DNA from: a virus
DNA: 40,459 nucleotides
Strand: one strand, 5' to 3'
Virus record (IMG/VR): IMGVR_UViG_3300047462_000044
Span: 1 to 40,459 of that record
A model generated the notes under the pieces. That model searched no databases. It was not told the DNA's origin and saw only the letters and a list, made by a program, of their open reading frames with translations. Below, in pieces: positions 1 to 5,668 of the stretch. Both the position numbers and the translations under genes were made by a program. Position 1 is the first letter of the stretch, and each line of letters opens with the position of its first letter.

Positions 1-1
1 C

Positions 2-124
2 GAGGCCGGGTCGGTCGCGGGGGTCGATGCGGTGGGCACGCTGCTCAGCCGCCATTTCCCGTCCGCGGGCGAGCCCAGCCTGAAATTCCAGAACCAATTG
101 CCTGACCGACCGACTTTGCTGTAG
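2..124 (+). CDS. host gene, 3' end (partial)
   Basis: This frame is open from the window edge to TAG at 122-124 and gives about 40 residues ending LPDRPTLL. The GC-rich third codon positions contrast with the phage DNA that follows, so I read it as the C-terminal end of a host protein. Its last two Leu codons and stop lie inside the 11-base repeat at 116-126, so integration leaves the reading frame intact. I do not recognise the family from this fragment. If the phage is removed, the next host gene (start 40377) would begin 8 bases after this stop, which suggests one operon. Confidence 0.6.
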   Translation, partial: EAGSVAGVDAVGTLLSRHFPSAGEPSLKFQNQLPDRPTLL

Positions 125-126
125 AT
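116..126. other. attL core (11-bp direct repeat)
   Basis: TTGCTGTAGAT occurs here and again at 40360-40370, exactly where base composition switches between host and phage. The integrase gene lies next to this copy, as is usual in temperate phages. The core includes the stop codon of the host gene. The true crossover region may be slightly different from the 11 identical bases. Confidence 0.75.
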
Positions 127-318
127 CTTCTCCGACGAGATACCAACAAAATTACCCGAATATAACCACTTGATAACTTTTAAATTTCTAATAGGGTCAG
201 GGAGTTAGAATTGACTACTACCAACTTGAACCATTCCCCTTGAATTTCTGCACTGTAAACCAGCAGAAATGTCGTACTGAAATCCTACAGAAAATTAAGT
301 TTTAGCAATCTCGGGCGT
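127..318. promoter_or_regulatory. left att arm with candidate integrase/Xis sites
   Basis: This 192-base stretch holds no gene. It contains ACCAACTTGAAC (220-231), matched 11/12 by ACCACCTTGAAC at 40225-40236, and GAAATCCTAC (279-288), repeated exactly at 40278-40287. An 8-bp inverted repeat, ATTTCTGC/GCAGAAAT, lies at 244-251 and 263-270 with an 11-base spacer. Direct repeats on both sides of an att core are what integrase arm-binding sites look like, but protein binding is inferred. TCGTACTG (272-279) recurs at 9769-9776. Confidence 0.5.
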
Positions 319-1422
319 TCATCCTACCGCCTTCATTCTCGAACGATTCTGGTCAACCTGTCGTGCGTTCAGAATGTCTACCGCCTTTGCACTCGTAATG
401 TTCTTCTCCAGGTGGCTATATCGCATTGTGCTCATAATCGACTTATGACCAAGTAATTCCTTCACCTCAAATAGCGTCATCCCAGCCTTCAAAAGTCTTG
501 AAGCGAAAGTGTGTCTCATAATGTGAACGGAATGTGGCAGTCCAGCAGCCTTGATAACAGAGTTCAAATGCGATGTATCAAGGCTTCTGTGGTTTGTGAA
601 GTCAAAGTTAGGGAATACCCACTTCTCGTGTCTCTGACGTTCGTTTGGTCGTTTAGCCTTCGAGTGGAGAACGTATTCACTTCTGCGCTGCAACACTTGA
701 TGTAGCCGATTACTCATACGAAGGAACGATGGAGTAGAAGTCTTGGCTCTCCATATCTCAATCGTCTTCTCTTTCAAATCAACCTTGGACCATTCCAACC
801 GACAGAGTTCGTTGTTTCGCATTCCTGTATCAAGTAGGACAACAAAGACATCGTGCATTTCGTCTTTCAACATCTCAACAGCATTACCACGTTCAGATCT
901 CGTACGAAGGTGTTCAAACAATTGTTCTTCATCAGTATCAGAGAAGTAGTTCAATTTGATTGGCGATTGTTTGAGTGTTGGGATAGTCAAGTTAGGAATG
1001 TTGTAGATGTCTCGATTACCATCATTCCAAGCACCACTTAAACAAAGAACCTGAACTCGAATAGACGATTCTTTCTTGCCTTCACGAAGACGAGTCTGCA
1101 CATACTTCAAAATTTGTTTCTGGTCAAACTCCGAAGCATTGACATTGAAGTCCATATGCTCACCCATACTCTTGAATGCATAGATCGCATTTCGAATCGA
1201 TGACTTTGCAAGTGGTAGTTTCATATAGTCATCAATCAACTGCTGGATTGTGATTTCCTCCTTATCGTTTAGGTATTCCTTTCCGTGAAGTTCTGTTCTC
1301 CACTTTGCTTCCATCAACTCTGCTGACTTCTTATTCGCTGTTTTTGCACTCTTCACATACGTCTTACCATTCAACGTAAATTGGATACGGTAAAGTCCAC
1401 CTTTCTGCTTATAAACTCCCAT
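319..1422 (-). CDS. int: tyrosine recombinase, phage integrase
   Basis: A 367-residue site-specific tyrosine recombinase that should catalyse integration and excision at the 11-bp core. The catalytic set is visible: Arg202 (TGMRNNEL), Lys227 (RAKTS), His300 and Arg303 (HIMRHTF), His326 (LLGHKS) and the nucleophile Tyr335 (MRYSHLE). The N-terminal 55 residues (GGLYRIQFTLNGKTYVKSAKT) look like an AP2-type arm-binding domain, followed by a core-binding domain at about 55-160. I chose the ATG at 1422-1420 because AAGGAG lies 7 bases upstream on the minus strand; an upstream in-frame start would add 15 residues without a ribosome binding site. It is transcribed leftward, away from all the other genes except the holin-like gene at the far end. 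No excisionase is recognisable beside it. Confidence 0.95.
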   Translation of the reverse strand: MGVYKQKGGLYRIQFTLNGKTYVKSAKTANKKSAELMEAKWRTELHGKEYLNDKEEITIQQLIDDYMKLPLAKSSIRNAIYAFKSMGEHMDFNVNASEFDQKQILKYVQTRLREGKKESSIRVQVLCLSGAWNDGNRDIYNIPNLTIPTLKQSPIKLNYFSDTDEEQLFEHLRTRSERGNAVEMLKDEMHDVFVVLLDTGMRNNELCRLEWSKVDLKEKTIEIWRAKTSTPSFLRMSNRLHQVLQRRSEYVLHSKAKRPNERQRHEKWVFPNFDFTNHRSLDTSHLNSVIKAAGLPHSVHIMRHTFASRLLKAGMTLFEVKELLGHKSIMSTMRYSHLEKNITSAKAVDILNARQVDQNRSRMKAVG

Positions 1423-1544
1423 AATTAATCTCCTTGTTGGGCTTGAATCTACGTCCTTGACTATCAATCACTACCCGCCAAAAGCCAACATCAATGCAGA
1501 AATCGCCCTATAAAATTATCGTTGCCCTAAACAGATCATTGGTG

Positions 1545-1637
1545 GATAAATACAAACGCGAATCTGGCACGTTTCGCACAGCCATCTCCGGATTGTTGGG
1601 CAGTGCTGTTAAACCACCTTAACCGGTGGTTTTTCTT
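1545..1637 (+). ncRNA. candidate small RNA (motif to terminator)
   Basis: GATAAATA at 1545-1552 is a copy of the window's recurring promoter-like motif. It is followed about 58 bases later by an intrinsic terminator (1611-1637), and no ATG lies between. If the motif works like a T4 late promoter, the product would be an RNA of about 75-80 bases starting near 1558. It sits in the gap between the divergent integrase and the first rightward gene. Function is unknown; the RNA itself is inference. Confidence 0.35.
1611..1637 (+). terminator. intrinsic terminator
   Basis: AAACCACC (1611-1618) pairs perfectly with GGTGGTTT (1625-1632) around a 6-base loop, followed by TTCTTT. The T-tract is only on the + side. 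It would also stop + strand readthrough antisense to the integrase before the first rightward gene. Confidence 0.8.
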
Positions 1638-1646
1638 TATCTGAAC

Positions 1647-1654
1647 CATAAATA
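1647..1654 (+). promoter_or_regulatory. CATAAATA motif (T4-late-like)
   Basis: CATAAATA lies 15 bases after a terminator and 29 bases before the ATG at 1683. The leader contains ATCTCC (1654-1659), which can pair with GGAGAT (1673-1678), the ribosome binding site. Promoter activity is inferred from similarity to the T4 late consensus TATAAATA and from repetition through the window. Confidence 0.55.
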
Positions 1655-1682
1655 TCTCCGCCCAACAGAGAAGGAGATAGCA

Positions 1683-2015
1683 ATGACAGATTTCAAGAGC
1701 GTTAAGAAGGTAGAGATACCAAAAGCAAAACAATTCAAATATTTGCCACAGGTTAAGAAAGATTACAGACCAAGAGCCAGCTACGAATTCCTGACAAAGA
1801 AGGAAAAAGAAAGCGTTGATGGTTTTGATCTTAAAGACCTCAATTGGAACCTTGCACACGACAACGTACTAAATGTTTTATGGGTGTGTGGAATCCTTGC
1901 GGATAAGATCAAGAAATATCCAAACGCACCTGTAAGCTCCCATCACCAAGAAATTCTCGAGAAGATTGCACAGATATTCGAGGAGTGGGGCCTGATAAAC
2001 GAGAGACTGAAATGA
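1683..2015 (+). CDS. hypothetical protein (110 aa)
   Basis: I do not recognise this family. The ATG at 1683 follows AAGGAGATAGCA, a strong ribosome binding site; a GTG at 1626 lies inside the terminator and is not credible. The first 40 residues are rich in Lys and Pro, and the rest is predicted helical (NLAHDNVLNVLWVCGILADKIKKY, EILEKIAQIFEEWGLI in parts). It is the first gene of a rightward unit and its stop overlaps the next start (ATGA at 2012). It has no transmembrane segment or signal peptide. It could be an early regulatory or host-takeover protein, but nothing in the sequence fixes that. Confidence 0.75.
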   Translation: MTDFKSVKKVEIPKAKQFKYLPQVKKDYRPRASYEFLTKKEKESVDGFDLKDLNWNLAHDNVLNVLWVCGILADKIKKYPNAPVSSHHQEILEKIAQIFEEWGLINERLK

Positions 2016-2278
2016 TTCCAAAATATTTCGATGGTCGGTTCTACACAACTTGGAAACTCCCTCCACCATCAAACGTAATCATCCGACAAGAAAAACCAAA
2101 CGGACCAGTCTCATACACACGAGATGGATTCACTTGGAAATTACTTGACTCACCTCGAATGCTTGATGCTGCCCATAGCTGTGAAGGAATCAACAAGGAC
2201 TGGCTCTCAAAGGCAGTTAATGGATTCAAGATGCAGTACGTTCAGTGGCTAATTACAAAGGCTGTCTCTGTTCCCTAA
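2012..2278 (+). CDS. hypothetical protein (88 aa)
   Basis: An unrecognised protein starting at ATG 2012, which overlaps the stop of the preceding gene (ATGA) and so is probably translationally coupled to it. A GAGAGA stretch upstream may serve as the ribosome binding site. The N-terminal half is rich in Pro, Tyr and Trp (RFYTTWKLPPPSN, YTRDGFTWKLL) and looks like a small beta-rich fold; the C-terminal half looks helical. A longer start at 1985 is possible but would overlap the upstream gene by 31 bases. Confidence 0.65.
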   Translation: MIPKYFDGRFYTTWKLPPPSNVIIRQEKPNGPVSYTRDGFTWKLLDSPRMLDAAHSCEGINKDWLSKAVNGFKMQYVQWLITKAVSVP

Positions 2279-2337
2279 CCACTGTACAAACTATCAGTAA
2301 GACGGTTGTGTACAAGCCACCGAAGCGTAGAACACTG

Positions 2338-2361
2338 GTTGTCAGCAACGTCGCTGACGAC
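2338..2361 (+). other. 9-bp hairpin before 2378 gene
   Basis: GTTGTCAGC (2338-2346) can pair with GCTGACGAC (2353-2361) over 9 pairs, one of them G-T, around a 6-base loop. No T-tract follows, so it is not a standard terminator. It lies 16 bases before the start codon at 2378 and may be an RNA stability element or an operator. Confidence 0.4.
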
Positions 2362-2377
2362 ATTTGAAAGGTGTTTT

Positions 2378-2605
2378 ATGAAGAAATCAATCGTGAGAAA
2401 AGAGAAACGTGGTCGAAAGGGGAGTCGCGTAATAGAAGCGTTCAAGATGATACCGAAGAAACCAGTTCCACTTCTCTCGTTCTGTGAAAGGTTCAAGGTA
2501 TCGAAAAATACACTTTCACAAACGAGACGATTTGGTGTGATCAAATACAAAGTACACATGGTTAAGAAAGACGGTGTTTATTATATTTGGAAGGAAGCGG
2601 TATGA
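2378..2605 (+). CDS. small basic, possible winged-HTH protein
   Basis: A 75-residue, strongly basic protein starting at ATG 2378 after AAAGGTG. The N-terminus (KKSIVRKEKRGRKG) resembles a nucleic-acid-binding tail. The section from about 24 to 55 (PVPLLSFCERFKVSKNTLSQ then RRFGVIK) reads like a helix-turn-helix, and KVHMVKKDGVYYIWKE looks like a beta-hairpin wing. I therefore infer a DNA-binding regulator, but no known family is evident. It overlaps the following gene by ATGA at 2602. A start at 2306 lacks a ribosome binding site and would run through the hairpin. Confidence 0.6.
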   Translation: MKKSIVRKEKRGRKGSRVIEAFKMIPKKPVPLLSFCERFKVSKNTLSQTRRFGVIKYKVHMVKKDGVYYIWKEAV

Positions 2606-2841
2606 GTAATCGTTATCTACTTCGTGTTTCAACGTATCAAGATCACTTGATTCCTGTGAACTTGAATGATGAAGAGTACAAGAAGGTGATGGTAATGGAG
2701 GATGGACGAGATGTATTCGACTACTTCTACTTATCAGATCATCGTTTTCGGAGTTGGGTACTTCACGTAAGTGGTGTTCAATTTCTTCGACCTGTTCCTC
2801 TACGAACGAAGTTGTTGATACAAAAACATCAGGAGGTGTAA
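2602..2841 (+). CDS. hypothetical protein (79 aa)
   Basis: An unrecognised small protein starting at ATG 2602, overlapping the stop of the preceding gene. It has alternating hydrophobic residues (NRYLLRVSTYQ, WVLHVSGVQFLRPVPLRTKL) that suggest beta strands, with a charged middle (NDEEYKKVMVMEDGRD). It is the last gene before a strong terminator at 2857-2882, so the 2012-2841 genes probably form one transcript. No function can be assigned. Confidence 0.6.
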   Translation: MSNRYLLRVSTYQDHLIPVNLNDEEYKKVMVMEDGRDVFDYFYLSDHRFRSWVLHVSGVQFLRPVPLRTKLLIQKHQEV

Positions 2842-2856
2842 TCACTTGATGAATAA

Positions 2857-2892
2857 GTTGGATTTCACGGAAGAAATCCAACTTTTCTATTT
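2857..2892 (+). terminator. strong intrinsic terminator
   Basis: GTTGGATTTC (2857-2866) pairs perfectly with GAAATCCAAC (2873-2882) over 10 bp around a 6-base loop, followed by a T-rich tract. It ends the first rightward unit immediately before a new CATAAATA motif. Confidence 0.9.
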
Positions 2893-2905
2893 TTTGGCGT
2901 TCCTC

Positions 2906-2913
2906 CATAAATA
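2906..2913 (+). promoter_or_regulatory. CATAAATA motif (T4-late-like)
   Basis: CATAAATAG lies 32 bases before ATG 2945 and 23 bases after a terminator. The bases after the motif (gatttgcccacaac) closely resemble those after the 8836 copy (gatttagcccacaac), as if a whole leader module had been copied. Confidence 0.6.
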
Positions 2914-2944
2914 GATTTGCCCACAACACAAATAGGAGATTTCA

Positions 2945-3145
2945 ATGACCAAAGTACAAGTAGTTTTAACAGCCAAGCCTGAATCAATCAAAGCAATCCT
3001 TCAATACATCCAAATGTTCAATACAACTGGATGCGCAAAGGAAGACAAGGTGCATATCCGTTTCATAACAGCAGAAGACCTCGTTGAAAGAGTCAGTGAT
3101 GCTGTCAATGCTTACCACGCCTTAAAAGAACATAAGAGACAGTAA
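2945..3145 (+). CDS. hypothetical protein (66 aa)
   Basis: A small unrecognised protein. ATAGGAGATTTCA gives a clear ribosome binding site for ATG 2945. The pattern strand-helix-strand-helix (KVQVVLTA, PESIKAILQYIQMF, DKVHIRFITA, EDLVERVSDAVNAYHAL) suggests a compact alpha/beta fold. It leads a unit with the HNH-type gene 3150, which starts 5 bases after its stop. Confidence 0.65.
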   Translation: MTKVQVVLTAKPESIKAILQYIQMFNTTGCAKEDKVHIRFITAEDLVERVSDAVNAYHALKEHKRQ

Positions 3146-3149
3146 GACA

Positions 3150-3539
3150 ATGGCAAAAAGAACACCTAAACAAAAAAAATGGACAGAGGATTGGAATGAT
3201 AGACACCCTCAACACGTACGTTTGCATTCAATCAAGACGAGAGCAAAAAGGAAGGGATTGGAATTTAATCTAACACCATCGGACATTGTCATACCTGATG
3301 TATGTCCAGTGTTAGGGATTCCAATCATTCAAGGGCAGAGTGTTTCAAATGATAACTCTCCATCTATCGACAGAATTGATAACACTAAAGGATACGTGAG
3401 GGGGAACATTCGAATCATTTCAGACAGGGCAAATAAACTGAAGAGTGATGGAGCGTTGGAAGAGATCGTAGCAATAGCTGTCTATATGGCTACCCACTTA
3501 GCAAACACAAAGGAAGAGCCTCAAGGGGTTCATCCATAA
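3150..3539 (+). CDS. HNH-like nuclease, DRID/GYVxGN type
   Basis: A 129-residue putative homing-type endonuclease. Its core reads CPVLGIPI (52-59), then SIDRID (72-77), GYVRGNI (81-87) and the tail SDRANKLKSD (91-100). The same signature occurs in the products at 14654 and 24587, so the three are paralogues. This resembles phage HNH-family proteins in which D-x-I-D and N replace the classic DH...N arrangement; the usual general-base His is not obvious and an Arg (R75) occupies that place. The N-terminus is basic (KRTPKQKKW) and could bind DNA. It lies 5 bases after the preceding gene, and its stop overlaps the next CATAAATA motif. It may be a mobile gene in its own right. Confidence 0.75.
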   Translation: MAKRTPKQKKWTEDWNDRHPQHVRLHSIKTRAKRKGLEFNLTPSDIVIPDVCPVLGIPIIQGQSVSNDNSPSIDRIDNTKGYVRGNIRIISDRANKLKSDGALEEIVAIAVYMATHLANTKEEPQGVHP

Positions 3540-3542
3540 ATA
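3535..3542 (+). promoter_or_regulatory. CATAAATA motif (T4-late-like)
   Basis: The motif overlaps the stop codon of the HNH-like gene and lies 26 bases before ATG 3568. In the leader, TTGCC (3545-3549) can pair with GGCAA (3561-3565), placing the AGGAGG ribosome binding site in or next to the hairpin. Confidence 0.55.
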
Positions 3543-3567
3543 GATTGCCAGTACATAGGAGGCAACA

Positions 3568-3756
3568 ATGGAACACAACGAAGAACCAACAATAGTAGAA
3601 CGAATGCTGAATATGGCAATCGATCAAGGAGAGAAGATTGACAAGGCGATTACATCATTCTCGTATGGTCGTGAAGCATTTAAGAAAGCACTGATGACAC
3701 TATCAAAAGAAGAATTAGTAGATCTTCTTATTGATCTTTATAAGGAAACAAAATGA
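3568..3756 (+). CDS. hypothetical protein (62 aa)
   Basis: A small, helical, acidic protein with no recognised family. TAGGAGG lies 7 bases before ATG 3568. The C-terminus (LSKEELVDLLIDLYKETK) looks like an amphipathic helix that could mediate dimerisation. Its stop overlaps the next start (ATGA at 3753), so the two are probably coupled. Confidence 0.65.
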   Translation: MEHNEEPTIVERMLNMAIDQGEKIDKAITSFSYGREAFKKALMTLSKEELVDLLIDLYKETK

Positions 3757-4109
3757 ACAAAACAGAAGACGACTACACCAAAGGGTATGGAGATGGTTTG
3801 AAGGATGCTTATGACTATTGGAAGAGGAATGGAAAGCTGCCTGAACCAGCATCAAATACAGCACCAATGGATAATAATTTCAATGTTGTTGTTCATAGTA
3901 TTGATGAACCAGAACTAACACATTTTTGTCAAGTATGTGGAGTACAAGGAACAGAAATGATTAGAGGTGCTCAATGTTTCAACCCAAAGTACCCTTGGCA
4001 CATTGTTAGTAGACTTTATAAAAACAATTCCAATTCAAATGAAGACAACTCTGCAAAGGTGAAAGAACAATCAACTCAGCAAAGCAAACCCACCAGTAGA
4101 ATAATCTAA
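3753..4109 (+). CDS. hypothetical protein with Cys pair
   Basis: A 118-residue protein. Residues 5-26 (a Tyr- and Gly-rich stretch with KGYGDGLKDAYDYW) recall the short repeats found in small phage proteins. A CQVCG pair near residue 59, with another Cys downstream, could be half of a zinc site, but a second CxxC is missing. The C-terminal 35 residues are Asn/Ser/Lys-rich and probably disordered. No function is assigned. After the stop, CCCACC (4089-4094) can pair with GGTGGG (4111-4116). Confidence 0.65.
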   Translation: MNKTEDDYTKGYGDGLKDAYDYWKRNGKLPEPASNTAPMDNNFNVVVHSIDEPELTHFCQVCGVQGTEMIRGAQCFNPKYPWHIVSRLYKNNSNSNEDNSAKVKEQSTQQSKPTSRII

Positions 4110-4156
4110 AGGTGGGTGTGGACTTACGGAACTGCTAATGTCAATCAAAGGGATTT

Positions 4157-4345
4157 ATGAAAACAGTACGACAACAAGAACAAGAACTGTTCAACGATAT
4201 TAAGAATGATCCGGGAGCAATAGCATACGGACTATCCAATGATGAGATATGGGACTTGGTTAGGTTTATTCGTCGTGAGCAGATTGAGTCAGCAAAGATT
4301 AAGATACAACTGAATATGATGAAAGCAAAAGCAGCAAAGCCATAA
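4157..4345 (+). CDS. hypothetical protein (62 aa)
   Basis: An all-helical, charged small protein (RQQEQELFNDIKND, NDEIWDLVRFIRREQIES). AAAGGGA precedes ATG 4157. The family is unknown to me. It is followed after 11 bases by the zinc-finger protein at 4357. The C-terminus is Lys/Ala-rich. Confidence 0.6.
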   Translation: MKTVRQQEQELFNDIKNDPGAIAYGLSNDEIWDLVRFIRREQIESAKIKIQLNMMKAKAAKP

Positions 4346-4356
4346 GAAGAACAACA

Positions 4357-4728
4357 ATGACAATTCTAAACGTTAAGAAGCAAAGGGGATGGGGAGTTAA
4401 AACTTGCAGAATCTGTGAGAAGCGCCCCCGAATGTGCAAGACAAGTTCGTATTGCGTTCCGTGCAATCGCGCGTATATGAAAGAGTACCGAGCAAAAAAT
4501 ATTGATGTAATGCGTCAATATGAAAGCAAGCGGTTGAGAGACGCATACGCGAAAGATCCTCAACGATTCATTGAGAGTGCACGTGCATGGCAAAGAGACA
4601 ATCCTGAAAGATTGCGAGAGCGACGTAGAGAGTATTACAGAAAGAATCGCCATAAATTTCCTGAATGTCGAAAAGCAGCAGAAAGGAAGAAAAATGAAAA
4701 CAACAAAACTAACAAGAGCAAAAATTAA
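4357..4728 (+). CDS. orphan zinc-finger/basic module
   Basis: A 123-residue very basic protein. Its N-terminus has C17-x2-C20 and C33-x2-C36, a probable zinc site, followed by repeated short helices of the type RxYYRKNRxK and RAWQRDNPERLRERR. This repeat style is the N-terminal part of the HNH proteins at 5057, 14654 and 24587, but here no nuclease core follows. I infer a DNA-binding module of a homing-nuclease family that has lost, or never had, its catalytic part. Its 3' end overlaps the HTH gene at 4694 in another frame. The upstream site is weak (AAGAACAACA). Confidence 0.6.
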   Translation: MTILNVKKQRGWGVKTCRICEKRPRMCKTSSYCVPCNRAYMKEYRAKNIDVMRQYESKRLRDAYAKDPQRFIESARAWQRDNPERLRERRREYYRKNRHKFPECRKAAERKKNENNKTNKSKN

Positions 4729-4855
4729 AATCCTTCACGAAACAGGAGCAATTACCCAAACTGCTCTATCCCGTATCTTTGGAATATCTCAGCAGCAGAT
4801 ATCGAATTACTGCAATAATCGTACGACTTACCCAGCGAAAAAGAAAAAAGTTTGA
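4694..4855 (+). CDS. small HTH DNA-binding protein (53 aa)
   Basis: A 53-residue basic protein with a clear helix-turn-helix: GAITQTALSRIFGISQQQIS then NYCNNRTTYP. This resembles HTH modules of phage regulators and of homing-nuclease tails. I chose ATG 4694 because GGAAG lies just upstream, although this puts the start inside the preceding gene; a start at 4571 would add 41 residues in the alternate frame of that gene. A near-match to the promoter-like motif (CATAAATT, 4651-4658) lies 36 bases upstream. It is one of only a few candidate repressor-type proteins in the prophage. Confidence 0.6.
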   Translation: MKTTKLTRAKIKILHETGAITQTALSRIFGISQQQISNYCNNRTTYPAKKKKV

Positions 4856-4871
4856 GATTTTGGTCTTTATC

Positions 4872-5047
4872 CATAAATAGATTCAGAGGGGCGATTGCTC
4901 CGACCGTCTGGCCACGGTGTCTTGATGAGAATAACAACAAGAATAAACGACCAAGAACGAACGTCTCCTAAGGCTCGTTCATGTGCTTCGTACAGGAAAT
5001 AAGAACTCATCCTTCTGGCCAGCCTGTACGAAGCTTTCGTTTATTTT
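4872..5047 (+). ncRNA. candidate structured RNA, about 165 nt
   Basis: This 201-base gap between genes begins with CATAAATA (4872-4879) and ends with a 12-bp hairpin followed by a T-rich tail. Between them lie further hairpins: GGGGC/GCTCC (4888-4892, 4897-4901), ACCGT/ACGGT (4903-4907, 4914-4918) and GAACGA/TCGTTC (4955-4960, 4975-4980). The loop of the second (CTGGCC, 4908-4913) is complementary to GGCCAG in the loop of the last (5017-5022), allowing a loop-loop contact. No credible ORF lies inside. It could be a small RNA or a structured leader of the HNH gene at 5057. Confidence 0.45.
4985..5047 (+). terminator. 12-bp hairpin with T-rich tail
   Basis: GCTTCGTACAGG (4985-4996) is perfectly complementary to CCTGTACGAAGC (5023-5034) with a 26-base loop; TTTCGTTTATTTT follows. 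The long loop is unusual for an intrinsic terminator, so regulated termination is possible. The HNH start codon is only 10 bases further on. Confidence 0.6.
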
Positions 5048-5056
5048 GGACTGGCT

Positions 5057-5668
5057 ATGGATGAACAAAGAAAAGAAAAAGCAAAAAAGTATCGCTTAGA
5101 ATATTACAGAAAAAATAGGGAGCGAATACTATCGGAGCCTTCTAGAAAGCGTCAAAGAGCAAAATATAAGGCAACAAAAACACTTGAGCAGCGCCAACGA
5201 GATAACGAATCTTCGAAGCGATCACGTGAAAGGGCGAAGGTAGCAGGGAAAGAATATCCCTTTAAGGATTACTTCAAAGATCGTAAACAGTACATGAAGT
5301 CATATTGCAAAGAATGGGCAAAAAGCCATCCAGACTACTTCAACACTTACAATCGCAAGTACAGAAAAGATCCAAACAATAAAGCAAAGTTGGATCAGTA
5401 TTTTCGTCTATACATGGCAAGACGTGAAGAAGCGCAACCTCATTGGTTATCAGATGATCAAATCTGTGAAATGGCTGCTATGTACTACGAACGAGATAGG
5501 TTAAACGAAGAACAAGGCAGTACTAAAATATGCCCAGACCATTGGACAGTGGATCATATTATTCCATTAAAAGGCAAATCAGTTTGCGGGCTTCATGTTC
5601 CTTGGAACCTTCAGTTAATGAGACACAAGAACAATAGTTCCAAAGGCAATACCGTGGGGGAAGCCTAA
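5057..5668 (+). CDS. HNH homing endonuclease
   Basis: A 203-residue putative homing nuclease. The classic HNH core is at the C-terminus: VDHIIPLKG (165-173, Asp166-His167), VCGLHVPWNLQLM (176-188, Asn184) and KNNSSKGN (191-198). The N-terminal 120 residues are repeated basic helices (YRLEYYRKNRER and RKYRKDPNNKAK) shared in style with the other HNH genes, probably for DNA contacts. It has its own upstream motif and structured region (4872-5047). Its stop abuts the ATG of the primase-helicase gene (5669), so it occupies the junction precisely. Confidence 0.85.
   Translation: MDEQRKEKAKKYRLEYYRKNRERILSEPSRKRQRAKYKATKTLEQRQRDNESSKRSRERAKVAGKEYPFKDYFKDRKQYMKSYCKEWAKSHPDYFNTYNRKYRKDPNNKAKLDQYFRLYMARREEAQPHWLSDDQICEMAAMYYERDRLNEEQGSTKICPDHWTVDHIIPLKGKSVCGLHVPWNLQLMRHKNNSSKGNTVGEA

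Noticed and set aside
1536-1859. Minus-strand ORF of 107 codons
   Set aside because: It runs antisense to the well-supported 1683 gene and through the terminator, is Cys/Phe-rich and has no ribosome binding site.
4880-5056. Group I intron associated with the HNH gene
   Set aside because: It lies between intact genes, does not interrupt a coding frame, and I found no clear P3/P7-type core; an independent RNA or leader fits better.
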